A DNA stretch of 6,091 nt. Source: Halobacteriales archaeon QH_10_70_21 (lineage in GTDB: Archaea; Halobacteriota; Halobacteria; Halobacteriales; Haloarculaceae). The DNA is taken from assembly GCA_003021325.1 (NCBI GenBank), contig PXQM01000039.1, forward strand, positions 1 through 6,091, given 5' to 3'. Each line of letters begins with the position of its first letter. The first letter of the stretch is position 1. The notes beneath the pieces are model-generated. The model ran no database searches and was not told the DNA's origin. It was given only the letters and a program-made list of their open reading frames with translations. A program made the translations under genes and the position numbers. This document shows, one piece after another, positions 1-5,026 of the stretch.

Positions 1-406
1 GACGCGTCGTCGCGTCCTCGAGGGAATCGGCCTCCTCGCGTCGGCGGCGGTCGCCGGCTGTGCCGGCCCGCTCGACGGGTCCCCGGAGGGAACCGAGACA
101 CAGCCGGCCCGTCTCTGGTTCGAGGCGGTCGACGCCCCGGAAAACGAGGCCGACGTCGACCCCATCGAGTACGCGTCGCTCTCCGACGGGGAGCAGTCGC
201 TCGTCGACACGGCGCTCGAGGACGGCGAGTACGTCGCCGACACCGACGAGACGCCGCCGGCCTGGGACTCGCTCCGGGAGCGCGTCGAGGCCCGCAGCGA
301 GGACGGCGAGGAACTCGTCGTCTACCTCGTCCGGGACGGCCAGCACTACCGCGTCGGCTTCGTGAACGGCGACAACATCATCGCTTTCCCCGATCACGAC
401 GGGTAG
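1..406 (+). CDS. Tat-exported lipoprotein of unknown function, 5' end at or just beyond the window edge
   Basis: The reading frame begins at base 2 and ends at TAG 404-406, giving 134 codons. The first residues are TRRRVLEGIGLL, followed by a short alanine-rich hydrophobic stretch and VAGC. This is a twin-arginine signal joined to a lipobox, the usual arrangement of haloarchaeal lipoproteins, which are folded in the cytoplasm, exported by Tat and lipid-anchored at the cysteine (about residue 21). Base 1 is G, so the missing preceding codon could be ATG and the gene could be complete apart from two bases; this is inference. The mature part is about 115 residues and very acidic. It ends in a compact alternating segment (VVYLVRDGQHYRVGFVNGD) that looks like a small beta domain. 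I do not recognise the family. It converges on the zinc-finger gene at 681-818. No T-run is visible on the plus strand just after the stop. Confidence 0.8.
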   Translation, partial: TRRRVLEGIGLLASAAVAGCAGPLDGSPEGTETQPARLWFEAVDAPENEADVDPIEYASLSDGEQSLVDTALEDGEYVADTDETPPAWDSLRERVEARSEDGEELVVYLVRDGQHYRVGFVNGDNIIAFPDHDG

Positions 407-518
407 GCCGCCATCTTCGAGCCGGCGGCCCAGCGGGGTCGCGCCCCGGGACGACGGGCGTGCCCGCGCGGTGAACACGTCGCTGACGCGGGGGACGGTA
501 CTGACCGCTGCGACCCGC

Positions 519-524
519 AAAAAA
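519..524 (-). terminator. Oligo-T stretch, likely terminator of the minus-strand zinc-finger transcript
   Basis: Six A residues on the plus strand read as TTTTTT on the minus strand, about 157 bases past the stop of the 681-818 gene. Archaeal RNA polymerase commonly terminates at T-runs, and such a run stands out in this GC-rich DNA. If used, it gives the small gene a long 3' untranslated region containing the inverted repeats at 582-679. Confidence 0.4.
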
Positions 525-581
525 CGGATAGTCGTCCGACCGGTCGCCCCCAAGCGGTGTGCTCGCGGCCCGTCTGCTCGC

Positions 582-679
582 ACTGCCGGACGTAACTACG
601 AGAACGGCGGTCCGGTGCAAAGCCGCTCGCTGCTGGGAATCCGGACCCTCCGGATACTGACGAAAGTACGTCCGGCAGT
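582..679. repeat. 13-bp perfect inverted repeat with a nested 7-bp stem (possible structured RNA element)
   Basis: ACTGCCGGACGTA at 582-594 is exactly matched by its reverse complement TACGTCCGGCAGT at 667-679. Inside it, GGTCCGG (609-615) pairs with CCGGACC (641-647) around a 25-base loop. Together they could fold into a roughly 98-base two-tier hairpin on either strand. The outer arm ends two bases from the stop codon at 681 of the minus-strand zinc-finger gene, so on the minus strand it would sit at the very start of the 3' untranslated region. It could be an RNA stability or termination element, a small RNA, or a protein-binding DNA palindrome. No known RNA family is recognised and no folding energy was computed. 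Confidence 0.55.
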
Positions 680-680
680 A

Positions 681-818
681 TCAGGCGGTCTCTAGAGCGT
701 CCTTCAGCGCCTCGCGACACGGGTCACAGAGGTACGCCTCCGTCGGCTCGTCGCCGCGGAGCAGCAGGTCGTACGCGTCGGCGTCCGCCGAACCGCAGTT
801 GCTACATCGCTCTCCCAT
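681..818 (-). CDS. Small CPxCG-type zinc-finger protein (45 aa)
   Basis: The product begins MGERCSNCGSADADAYDLLL and carries two CxxC knuckles, C5-x2-C8 and C31-x2-C34, enough to hold one zinc ion. It ends in a short acidic helix. Haloarchaea encode many such zinc-finger micro-proteins of under about 70 residues. Most have no assigned function; a few have been linked by others to stress or biofilm behaviour. The frame stays open upstream to 908, but I chose the ATG at 816-818 because the zinc finger starts right after it and a TATA box lies about 28 bases upstream, as expected for a leaderless message. The upstream extension is basic and proline-rich and lies across the promoter. The gene stands alone, between a convergent lipoprotein gene and the 3' end of the sulfatase pseudogene. 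Confidence 0.8.
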   Translation of the reverse strand: MGERCSNCGSADADAYDLLLRGDEPTEAYLCDPCREALKDALETA

Positions 819-841
819 ACCCCCGGATACGACCTGCAGAG

Positions 842-851
842 GGTTATAAAC
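842..851 (-). promoter_or_regulatory. TATA box of the zinc-finger micro-protein gene
   Basis: On the minus strand this reads GTTTATAACC, a strong archaeal TATA element in otherwise GC-rich DNA. Its centre is about 28 bases upstream of the ATG at 818, which puts the transcription start at or within a base or two of the start codon: a leaderless transcript, the common haloarchaeal case. Confidence 0.65.
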
Positions 852-941
852 CGGCGAGCGTTTTCCGTTCGTGAATACGTGCGCTCCCGGTCGTCCCCGT
901 GCGGACATGTCGGTGCCGGAGTCGGGTCGTCGGAGCCGTCG

Positions 942-1860
942 TCACTGGAGGTATCCGAGCGCGCGAAGCGACTCTGTCACGTTCTCGTCGTCGGCATCGG
1001 CCACTCCGACGGGGGGTCGGCGGTCGTGTGGCGCCTCGGGCCCGCCGACACGACGTGCCAGGGGACCTCGACGAGCTCCGGGACGTAGATCCCACCCGGG
1101 TGTCCGTACCACCGGACCGGGATGGGGGCCAGTCGTTCGCCGAGCACCTCGCCGTGGTCGGCCGTGATGACCGTCCGTCCGTCGAAGGCGTCGAGCCGGG
1201 ACTCCAGGGCCTCGAGCGCGATCTCGAGGGTGTCCCGGTAGGCCTTCCGGAGGGTCTCGTCGTCGGCGGGACTGGCCGCCATCGTCGACCTGAGCCCGCC
1301 GTCGTACCTGAACTGGTCCCGCTCCGGACCCAGGTACGGCTCGTGTGGCTGCATGAGATGGACGACGAGACGCTTCCGCGGGAACTCCTCGGCGGCCTCG
1401 ATCGCCGTCTCCAGTGCGGTCTCCGGGCGCGGAACGCAGCCCACGTCGTCGACGTCGCTGGCGCGCTCGACGGTGACGTCCCGCTCGACGTCGCGGTAGC
1501 CGTGGAGCTCACAGCCGATGTCGTCGTACAGCTGCAGGAGCCACCGGTGACGTACACGACGTCGTGGAGCTCCCGGTTCCCGAAGTTCCCCCTGATGAAC
1601 TCGTCGCTGGCGCTCCCCCTGGACGTCCGACGTTCGAGCGGTCCGTCGAGCTCGCTCGTCTCGGCGTAGTAATCGAACCGGCAGGCGTCGAGGATGATGA
1701 GGTTGTCCCAGTCCTCCTCGAAGACGTCGATTCCGTCGCGATTGTACCTCGGGCCGGAGCGTCGCTGGTGGTAGAGTCGGCTCAGCTCGACGAGCGTCGC
1801 TGGCGGGTCTCGAAGCCCTTGCACCCACAGCTGTGGATTCCGGTACAGGTTGCGGCTCAC
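942..1860 (-). pseudogene. Sulfatase / alkaline-phosphatase-superfamily protein, disrupted by two -1 frameshifts
   Basis: The start is GTG at 1858-1860. The first 105 or so codons read well and include FEEDWDNLIILDACRFD (residues 47-63), where the Asp-Ala-Cys-Arg segment is the metal-site and nucleophile region of this superfamily. Near 1541-1546 the sense frame moves: upstream it ends in YVTG and downstream it resumes WLLQLYDDIGCELHG. The second frame continues through HLMQPHEPYLGP and the metal-binding TADHGE (DHGE codons at 1148-1159) to PELVEVPW. At a six-C run (minus strand, 1011-1016) the frame moves again and the natural end VTESLRALGYLQ reads to TGA at 942-944. Both shifts equal a net loss of one base (modulo 3). 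Restored, the protein would be about 306 residues, probably a cytoplasmic or membrane-associated hydrolase or transferase acting on sulfate or phosphate esters. Related haloarchaeal proteins often sit near surface-polysaccharide genes. The lesions may be genuine decay or homopolymer sequencing errors. Confidence 0.8.
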
Positions 1861-1899
1861 ACCCCCACTGCTCGAAGATGGGCTTTGTTATTCCAGATA

Positions 1900-1918
1900 C
1901 AGAAATTTTTAATTACTC
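1900..1918. promoter_or_regulatory. Shared AT-rich divergent promoter core
   Basis: The segment AAATTTTTAATTA (1903-1915) is the only strongly AT-rich stretch between the divergent sulfatase gene (start 1860, minus) and the Tat protein gene (start about 1942, plus). On the plus strand TTTAATTA is centred about 30 bases before 1942, which fits a leaderless start there. On the minus strand TTAAAAAT is centred about 48 bases before the GTG at 1860, which would leave a leader of roughly 20 bases. One element may thus serve both directions, or two TATA boxes overlap. Confidence 0.5.
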
Positions 1919-1941
1919 GATTAGATTCGATACGTATCGGC

Positions 1942-2789
1942 ATAACCGATCCATTCGACGACACCATCGATCGACGGACGGCTCTGAAGACCACGGGCAT
2001 GGCTCTCAGTACCGGTGCCGCGTTGACGCTCGTCGGGTCCGCAGGGGCGAAACACACCTGTCCCGACTCCGGCTGCGGCGGGAGTTCGTACAACGAACTC
2101 TCGTCGGACGAGTACATCCGGAAGAAGAGCGACTACAGGGCGGTGGTCGACGACCGGACCGAACACGGTGGCTGTTGCAAGTACCGTGGGGTTCTCGCGT
2201 CGAGTCTCATGTACCTCGACGTCCAGAAGAGTCCGGAGGCGGAGTACGAGCACTACTTCGACGCGGCGAGCTCGTTCACGACCTACCGGAAGAACATGTA
2301 CGACGACGAGGGATACCGGAAGGCCGACGACGTCTACCGGAACAAGGTCACCATCGACAACCACCTGCCCGACTCGTCGTTCATCTCGGCGAACAGGCGG
2401 GACGACGATGTCGGCGCGCACCCGGCCCCGTCGGACGACTCCGACAACGGCTCGGGCTGGGGAGACGTGGCGTTCACCGCCTTGAAGCCAACCGTCTCGG
2501 AAATCAACGACGAGTTCAACTGCGCGATGACCGCCGCCGAAATCGGGGACGCTCTCATCGCGGACGGCGACGCCACCACGGACAACTCCCGCAAGGAGTT
2601 CGCCTGGCCCTCCGACAGCGGGGACTACACGCAGGAGGCCTCGACCGCAACCCGGTTCATGATCAAGAACAACGACAACGCCTCCGACATCGACTTCTCG
2701 TTCTACCACGAGGGCAACTCCAACGCCGACTCGGCCGTCAACATCACCATCGGCCGGGAGTCCAGGAGGACGCGACTGACCACTACTGA
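1942..2789 (+). pseudogene. Tat-exported haloarchaeal protein of unknown function, with ATA in place of the start codon and a 3' frameshift
   Basis: From 1942 the frame reads (ATA)TDPFDDTIDRRTALKTTG and on through an alanine/leucine-rich stretch to VGSAGA. This is a twin-arginine signal peptide with RR at residues 11-12 and likely cleavage after about residue 36. The ATA at 1942-1944 sits exactly where an ATG is expected: at the N-terminus of the Tat signal and about 30 bases after the TATA element. No in-frame ATG, GTG or TTG lies nearby upstream, and the next ATG (1999) would lose the twin arginines. The mature part is acidic and asparagine/serine-rich, with CPDSGC near its start, a CC pair and one later cysteine, and no membrane anchor. 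After GRE (codon 2758-2760) the frame becomes unlike protein. A one-base loss there explains it, since the +0 frame then reads VQEDATDHY to TGA 2787-2789. Restored length is about 282 residues. I do not recognise the family. Confidence 0.65.
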
Positions 2790-2992
2790 GCCGGTGGCGA
2801 CGCGGACCGATTCCGCCGACGCCCGAAGCACTCCGGAACTCCTGGGCCACGCAGTGGTAGCGACGTCGTTCGACGGGGTGGCATCGAGCCGCCGTGCGTC
2901 TTGCGTCGGCGAACGTCCGGCCTCTGTGCTCGAGACCCGACCGGGCGGAGGGCCGCTGTTCGTACCGTCCGAACGGAGCGGGCGGTCGGCCC
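2790..2992. other. Intergenic region between convergent genes, nothing recognised
   Basis: About 200 bases lie between the end of the Tat protein gene and the end of pcc1. Open frames cross it in several directions, but their translations are arginine/serine/proline-rich and unlike haloarchaeal proteins. No T-run, tRNA or clear repeat was found. A short imperfect palindrome around CCGTCCGAACGG (2965-2976) is too small to interpret. Confidence 0.45.
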
Positions 2993-3268
2993 CTACTGCT
3001 CGCGGGGTCGACCGGCCTCGACCGCTCGCTCGGCCACCTCGGCGAGCGTTCCCCAGGTGTTCAGGCCGGCGCGCAGCGCCACGAGGTCGTCGGCCTCGAT
3101 GTCGACGCGGACCTCGGGGCCGTCCCGCGTGACGGTCGCCGTCGTCCGGTCGCCCGCGATTTCGTCGACCTCCTGGCCGACGGCGTCGGCGACCAGCGCG
3201 GCCGCGGTGCTGTCGTCGTAGCGGAACGTCAACTCGGCCCCGTGGGGGGCGTCCGGTCCGGGTGACAT
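2993..3268 (-). CDS. pcc1: KEOPS complex subunit Pcc1
   Basis: The 91-residue product has the Pcc1 pattern: a first beta strand (ELTFRYDD, residues 12-19), a helix (ALVADAVGQEV), an Arg-Thr-x-Ala-Thr-Val strand (41-46), then DDLVALRAGLNTW (60-72) in the C-terminal helix. Pcc1 is the small subunit of the cytoplasmic KEOPS complex (Kae1, Bud32, Cgi121, Pcc1). It binds Kae1, dimerises and helps position tRNA for threonylcarbamoylation of adenosine 37 (t6A) in ANN-decoding tRNAs. It is the third gene after L37Ae and rpo12, 25 bases behind the rpo12 stop, so it is probably co-transcribed. Start at ATG 3266-3268, giving a length usual for the family. The protein is acidic, as expected. The stop is TAG at 2993-2995. 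Confidence 0.88.
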   Translation of the reverse strand: MSPGPDAPHGAELTFRYDDSTAAALVADAVGQEVDEIAGDRTTATVTRDGPEVRVDIEADDLVALRAGLNTWGTLAEVAERAVEAGRPREQ

Positions 3269-3293
3269 ACGTCGGGCGCGGGGAGAAGAGGCG

Positions 3294-3428
3294 TTACTCG
3301 ACGTCGACTTCCTTGACGTCGCGGCTCCGCTCCTTCAGCAGGACGCGGTGCCCACAGTACGGACAGCGGACGCCGCCGTACTCGTCGAGCTCGACGTCGC
3401 GCTTGCAGCGGGAGCACTTGTAGCTCAT
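3294..3428 (-). CDS. rpo12: DNA-directed RNA polymerase subunit Rpo12 (RpoP)
   Basis: The product is 44 residues, the normal size of this subunit. It has four zinc-binding cysteines, C5-x2-C8 and C22-x2-C25, and the signature [15 protein letters not shown], typical of archaeal Rpo12 and eukaryotic Rpb12. In the archaeal polymerase Rpo12 is a structural zinc-ribbon peptide that stabilises the assembly platform with Rpo3 and Rpo10. The ATG at 3426-3428 is separated from the L37Ae stop codon by only two bases, so the two genes are translationally close and certainly one transcript. Purine-rich sequence at the end of the L37Ae gene could serve as a ribosome binding site. The pcc1 gene follows 25 bases after the stop. 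All expected metal ligands are present, unlike in the neighbouring L37Ae. Confidence 0.95.
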   Translation of the reverse strand: MSYKCSRCKRDVELDEYGGVRCPYCGHRVLLKERSRDVKEVDVE

Positions 3429-3430
3429 CG

Positions 3431-3694
3431 TCAGGACTCGTCCTCGCCGAGCGCGGCGCGGATGGACCGGGTGACGGTCTTGCCCGAGGGCGTCTGCGGG
3501 CGGTAGGCGCCGCCGGTGAACTTCTCGCCGGTCTCCTCGTTGACCCAGATGCCGGTGCCGACGCGCGTCACGTCGTCGCCGTCGACCTGGGCGTTCTCGG
3601 TGTCCTCCTCGATTTCGGCGACGCGGCGGCGAGCAACCCGGCCGTATCGGGCCCCGAACCGCCCGGCGCTGCCGGTCGAACCTCGTTTGGCCAT
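3431..3694 (-). CDS. rpl37ae: 50S ribosomal protein L37Ae (eL43), form without zinc-ribbon cysteines
   Basis: The 87-residue product matches the L37Ae family through [19 protein letters not shown] (11-29), GTGIW (46-50), KFTGGAY (58-64) and [15 protein letters not shown] (68-82). The protein binds 23S rRNA in the large ribosomal subunit. Family members usually hold a zinc ion with two CxxC pairs, one before and one after the GTGIW segment. Here those places read NAQVDGDDV and VNEETGEK, and the whole protein contains no cysteine. The fold-defining residues are otherwise kept and the frame is intact, so this looks like a functional zinc-free variant, not a damaged gene. It heads the L37Ae-rpo12-pcc1 operon. 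The start ATG at 3692-3694 is preceded by a strong Shine-Dalgarno and by a TATA-like element. Confidence 0.92.
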   Translation of the reverse strand: MAKRGSTGSAGRFGARYGRVARRRVAEIEEDTENAQVDGDDVTRVGTGIWVNEETGEKFTGGAYRPQTPSGKTVTRSIRAALGEDES

Positions 3695-3704
3695 AGTGGA
3701 TTAA

Positions 3705-3710
3705 CCTCCT
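3705..3710 (-). promoter_or_regulatory. Strong Shine-Dalgarno (AGGAGG) before L37Ae
   Basis: The minus strand reads AGGAGG followed by ten bases and the ATG at 3694. This is a full match to the anti-Shine-Dalgarno of 16S rRNA and supports the chosen start. It is notable because most haloarchaeal first genes are leaderless, and here a TATA-like box lies too close for the site to be inside a transcript that starts at the usual distance. Confidence 0.6.
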
Positions 3711-3720
3711 TCCAGCGAAC

Positions 3721-3728
3721 GGATAAAC
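3721..3728 (-). promoter_or_regulatory. TATA-like element of the L37Ae-rpo12-pcc1 operon
   Basis: On the minus strand the segment reads GTTTATCC, centred about 30 bases upstream of the L37Ae ATG. It resembles the haloarchaeal TATA consensus. Its position predicts a start of transcription almost at the ATG, which conflicts with the Shine-Dalgarno in between; a further upstream promoter is possible. Confidence 0.4.
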
Positions 3729-3787
3729 CTCTCGTTTTGCCCCGCGGCGGCGACACGCATTTGCCGCTCGGCGCCGGAGCGTCGTCC

Positions 3788-4117
3788 ATGACACCGACCG
3801 CGACGTCGACCGACGCCGCCACCCGGCTCGTGGTGTCGTACCCCGCAGACCTCAGCGACTGGGGCCGGATGCAGGTCGAGAAACAGTCGTTCCGGGCGTT
3901 CATCCGGAAGACCCGCGACCGCGCGGACCCCGGCGAGGTCTGGGAGGAGTTCGTCGGCGTCGGCTGCTGTGGCGACACGCTCGACGTCCCGCTCCGCGTC
4001 GAGCGGGTCGAGGGGGGTCCCCGGCTCGACGGCGACACGACCGTCGAGTTCGAGGTCAGGGAGGCCTGCGGGGTCGACGGCGGGTGGCTGGTCCAGAGCG
4101 AGGCCGCGCCGGACTAA
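3788..4117 (+). CDS. Conserved-looking cytoplasmic protein of unknown function (109 aa)
   Basis: The product has no signal peptide and no membrane segment. After a short Thr/Ala-rich tail it shows [19 protein letters not shown] (17-35), a basic-acidic helix, then [15 protein letters not shown] (55-69) and a final beta-rich part with EACGVDGGW (92-100). The mixture of a helix with a double-cysteine strand suggests a small folded alpha/beta protein; the three cysteines (60, 61, 94) could form a metal site, but this is inference. I chose ATG 3788-3790; the frame is open up to 3737, but the extra residues are glycine/proline-rich and overlap the promoter of the divergent operon. It is divergent from the L37Ae operon and converges with the DUF2103-like gene, the two stop codons overlapping by four bases (CTAA, 4114-4117). 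I do not recognise the family by name. Confidence 0.8.
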   Translation: MTPTATSTDAATRLVVSYPADLSDWGRMQVEKQSFRAFIRKTRDRADPGEVWEEFVGVGCCGDTLDVPLRVERVEGGPRLDGDTTVEFEVREACGVDGGWLVQSEAAPD

Positions 4118-4836
4118 TCCCGGAAGCCCGCCTCCGTCAGGGCGTCGTTGAGGTCCGCCCGGACGTGCTCGCCGAGCTTCCGGTCGCCGGCCGTCGTGAC
4201 GACGCGGTTCTCTTGGACACTGGAGCCGTCGCGGATGAGCAGCCGGACGTTGCCGGTGTCGTCGGCCCGCGTCGCCTTCGCGCGGACGCCCGTCCGGGAG
4301 CCGGAGCCGCCGGCGTCGATGGGCCCCGGGACGATCTTCTTGACGTGCGGGTGGTCGGCGACCGTCTCCAGGGCCGCCTGGCCGTCGCGGCCGCCGATGA
4401 GCGTCGAGTGGCTGCCGCCGAGCTTCTCGGCGACGGAGGCCTCGACCACCTCGAGGGCCGGCTCGCCGCGCCGCTCCCGGACGGCCTCGAGTGGGTCCTC
4501 GTCGCGGACCCGGTAGAAGGCGTAGTGGAGGTCCGCCCGGACCGCCGCCAGCACCTCGCGGTCGCCGGCGGCGTACACCTCCTCTGGGCGCTTGCGGCGG
4601 ACCTCGTCGGCGATGCGCCCTGCGTAGTTGCGCAGCTCCGCCGGTGCCCACCGCTCGTCGTCCTCCTCGGCGGTCGTGACGGTCCGCTCGGCGACCACCT
4701 CGTCCTCGAGGAGGCTCGAGACCGTCGCCCGCTCGCGCTCGCAGTCGACCACGACGGTGTCGGCGTTCGCGCTGCGGCAGACCAGGCAGTAATCGCCCGG
4801 TCGTTCCAGCGACGTCCCGCAGCACCGACACTCCAT
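4114..4836 (-). CDS. DUF2103-like zinc-ribbon protein
   Basis: The 240-residue product opens with a zinc ribbon, MECRCCGTSLERPGDYCLVC (C3/C6 and C17/C20). An acidic middle part follows, then a conserved core: KLGGSHSTLIGG (about 138-149), HPHVKKIVPGPID (about 160-173) and NVRLLIRDGSSVQENRVVTT. The core resembles archaeal proteins annotated as DUF2103, predicted metal-binding proteins of unknown function. The KKIVPG motif and the basic surface around it hint at nucleic-acid binding, but this is inference. Start at ATG 4834-4836, supported by the zinc ribbon at once behind it and a TATA box 27 bases upstream. The codons for residues 35-55 lie in a 61-bp segment that is repeated in inverted orientation inside truD; the frame here runs through unbroken, so this is the parental copy. 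Family assignment is from memory of motifs, not from a search. Confidence 0.8.
   Translation of the reverse strand: MECRCCGTSLERPGDYCLVCRSANADTVVVDCERERATVSSLLEDEVVAERTVTTAEEDDERWAPAELRNYAGRIADEVRRKRPEEVYAAGDREVLAAVRADLHYAFYRVRDEDPLEAVRERRGEPALEVVEASVAEKLGGSHSTLIGGRDGQAALETVADHPHVKKIVPGPIDAGGSGSRTGVRAKATRADDTGNVRLLIRDGSSVQENRVVTTAGDRKLGEHVRADLNDALTEAGFRD
4672..4732 (+). repeat. 61-bp inverted repeat, copy 1 (inside the DUF2103-like gene)
   Basis: The plus strand from GGTCGTGACGGTCCGC to GACCGTCGCCCGC is identical, over 61 bases without a mismatch, to the reverse complement of 5327-5387. Flanking bases differ on both sides. This copy encodes, on the minus strand, residues about 35-55 of the DUF2103-like protein in an uninterrupted frame, so it is taken as the source. 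The spacer between the copies is 594 bases. Confidence 0.95.
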
Positions 4837-4859
4837 ACCGGAGCACAGGTGTCTGCGCC

Positions 4860-4867
4860 GGATAAGT
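4860..4867 (-). promoter_or_regulatory. TATA box of the DUF2103-like gene
   Basis: On the minus strand the segment contains ACTTATCC, centred about 27 bases upstream of the ATG at 4836. The spacing is that of a leaderless haloarchaeal promoter. It lies directly downstream of the stop codon of the methyltransferase remnant, so the DUF2103-like gene has its own promoter. Confidence 0.55.
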
Positions 4868-4874
4868 CGGGCGG

Positions 4875-5009
4875 TTAGAGCTCGAGGACGCCGACGTAGC
4901 CGCCGTCCTCGCCGACGACCGCCTCCAGCGTCCAGGGCGCCTCGGCGACCAGCTCGCGCATCTCCCCGGGACTCGCCAGCAGGTAGTCGAACCAGGGGGT
5001 GACGGGGGT
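4875..5009 (-). pseudogene. C-terminal remnant of a SAM-dependent methyltransferase
   Basis: The minus-strand frame ending at TAA 4875-4877 reads TPWFDYLLASPGEMRELV, then a segment with PWTLEAVV and ends GGYVGVLEL. The pattern of a TPWFDYLL strand-helix, a SPxEMxxL helix, a W-x-(V/L) strand and a final YVxVLE strand is what I know from the C-terminal end of haloarchaeal class I SAM-dependent methyltransferases. Only about 44 codons are present: there is no start codon before them, and within some 20 bases upstream lies the stop codon of truD (5027). The SAM-binding part is therefore missing from this locus. It is either the relic of a deletion that joined truD to the tail of this gene, or the result of a misassembly. 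The methyltransferase label is from motif memory and is less certain than the statement that the fragment is protein-like and lacks a 5' part. Confidence 0.55.
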
Positions 5010-5026
5010 CGACGAACGGACCCCGC

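Larger units (their letters stand above)
407..680. other. Intergenic gap between convergent genes, no credible gene
   Basis: These 274 bases separate the stop codons of two convergent genes. Open frames here (for example 471-695 plus and 394-720 minus) are arginine/serine/proline-rich, without the acidic composition of haloarchaeal proteins, and I reject them as coding. The gap contains an A-run at 519-524 (a T-run on the minus strand) and a pair of nested inverted repeats at 582-679, annotated separately. No tRNA-like cloverleaf or other known RNA was recognised. Confidence 0.6.

Noticed and set aside
844..1540. Continuation of the first sulfatase frame as a 338-residue protein
   Set aside because: After about residue 105 the translation becomes Ser/Thr/Arg-rich low-complexity sequence, typical of an out-of-frame reading in GC-rich DNA, while another frame carries the superfamily motifs.
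899..1669. Long plus-strand open frame opposite the sulfatase gene
   Set aside because: It is a mirror of real coding on the minus strand; GC-rich haloarchaeal genes regularly leave open antisense frames. No promoter or family motif supports it.
1878..1944. ATG at 1878-1880 as start of the Tat-exported protein followed by a frameshift
   Set aside because: This ATG lies before the TATA element and in another frame. The peptide between it and the twin arginines does not look like a Tat leader, and using it would place the promoter inside the gene.
1921..2850. 309-codon minus-strand open frame opposite the Tat-exported protein
   Set aside because: It has valine/arginine/glycine-rich composition with no signal or motif. 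The plus strand carries a clear Tat signal peptide and promoter.
1564..3132. A single 522-codon open frame on the plus strand
   Set aside because: Only about 1942-2760 has credible protein composition. The 5' part is the antisense of the sulfatase gene, and the 3' part is arginine/proline-rich and runs antisense into pcc1.
4084..4878. 264-codon plus-strand open frame opposite the DUF2103-like gene
   Set aside because: It is the antisense of a well-supported gene with zinc ribbon, conserved core and TATA box. Its similarity to a frame at 5121-5828 is caused solely by the 61-bp inverted repeat.
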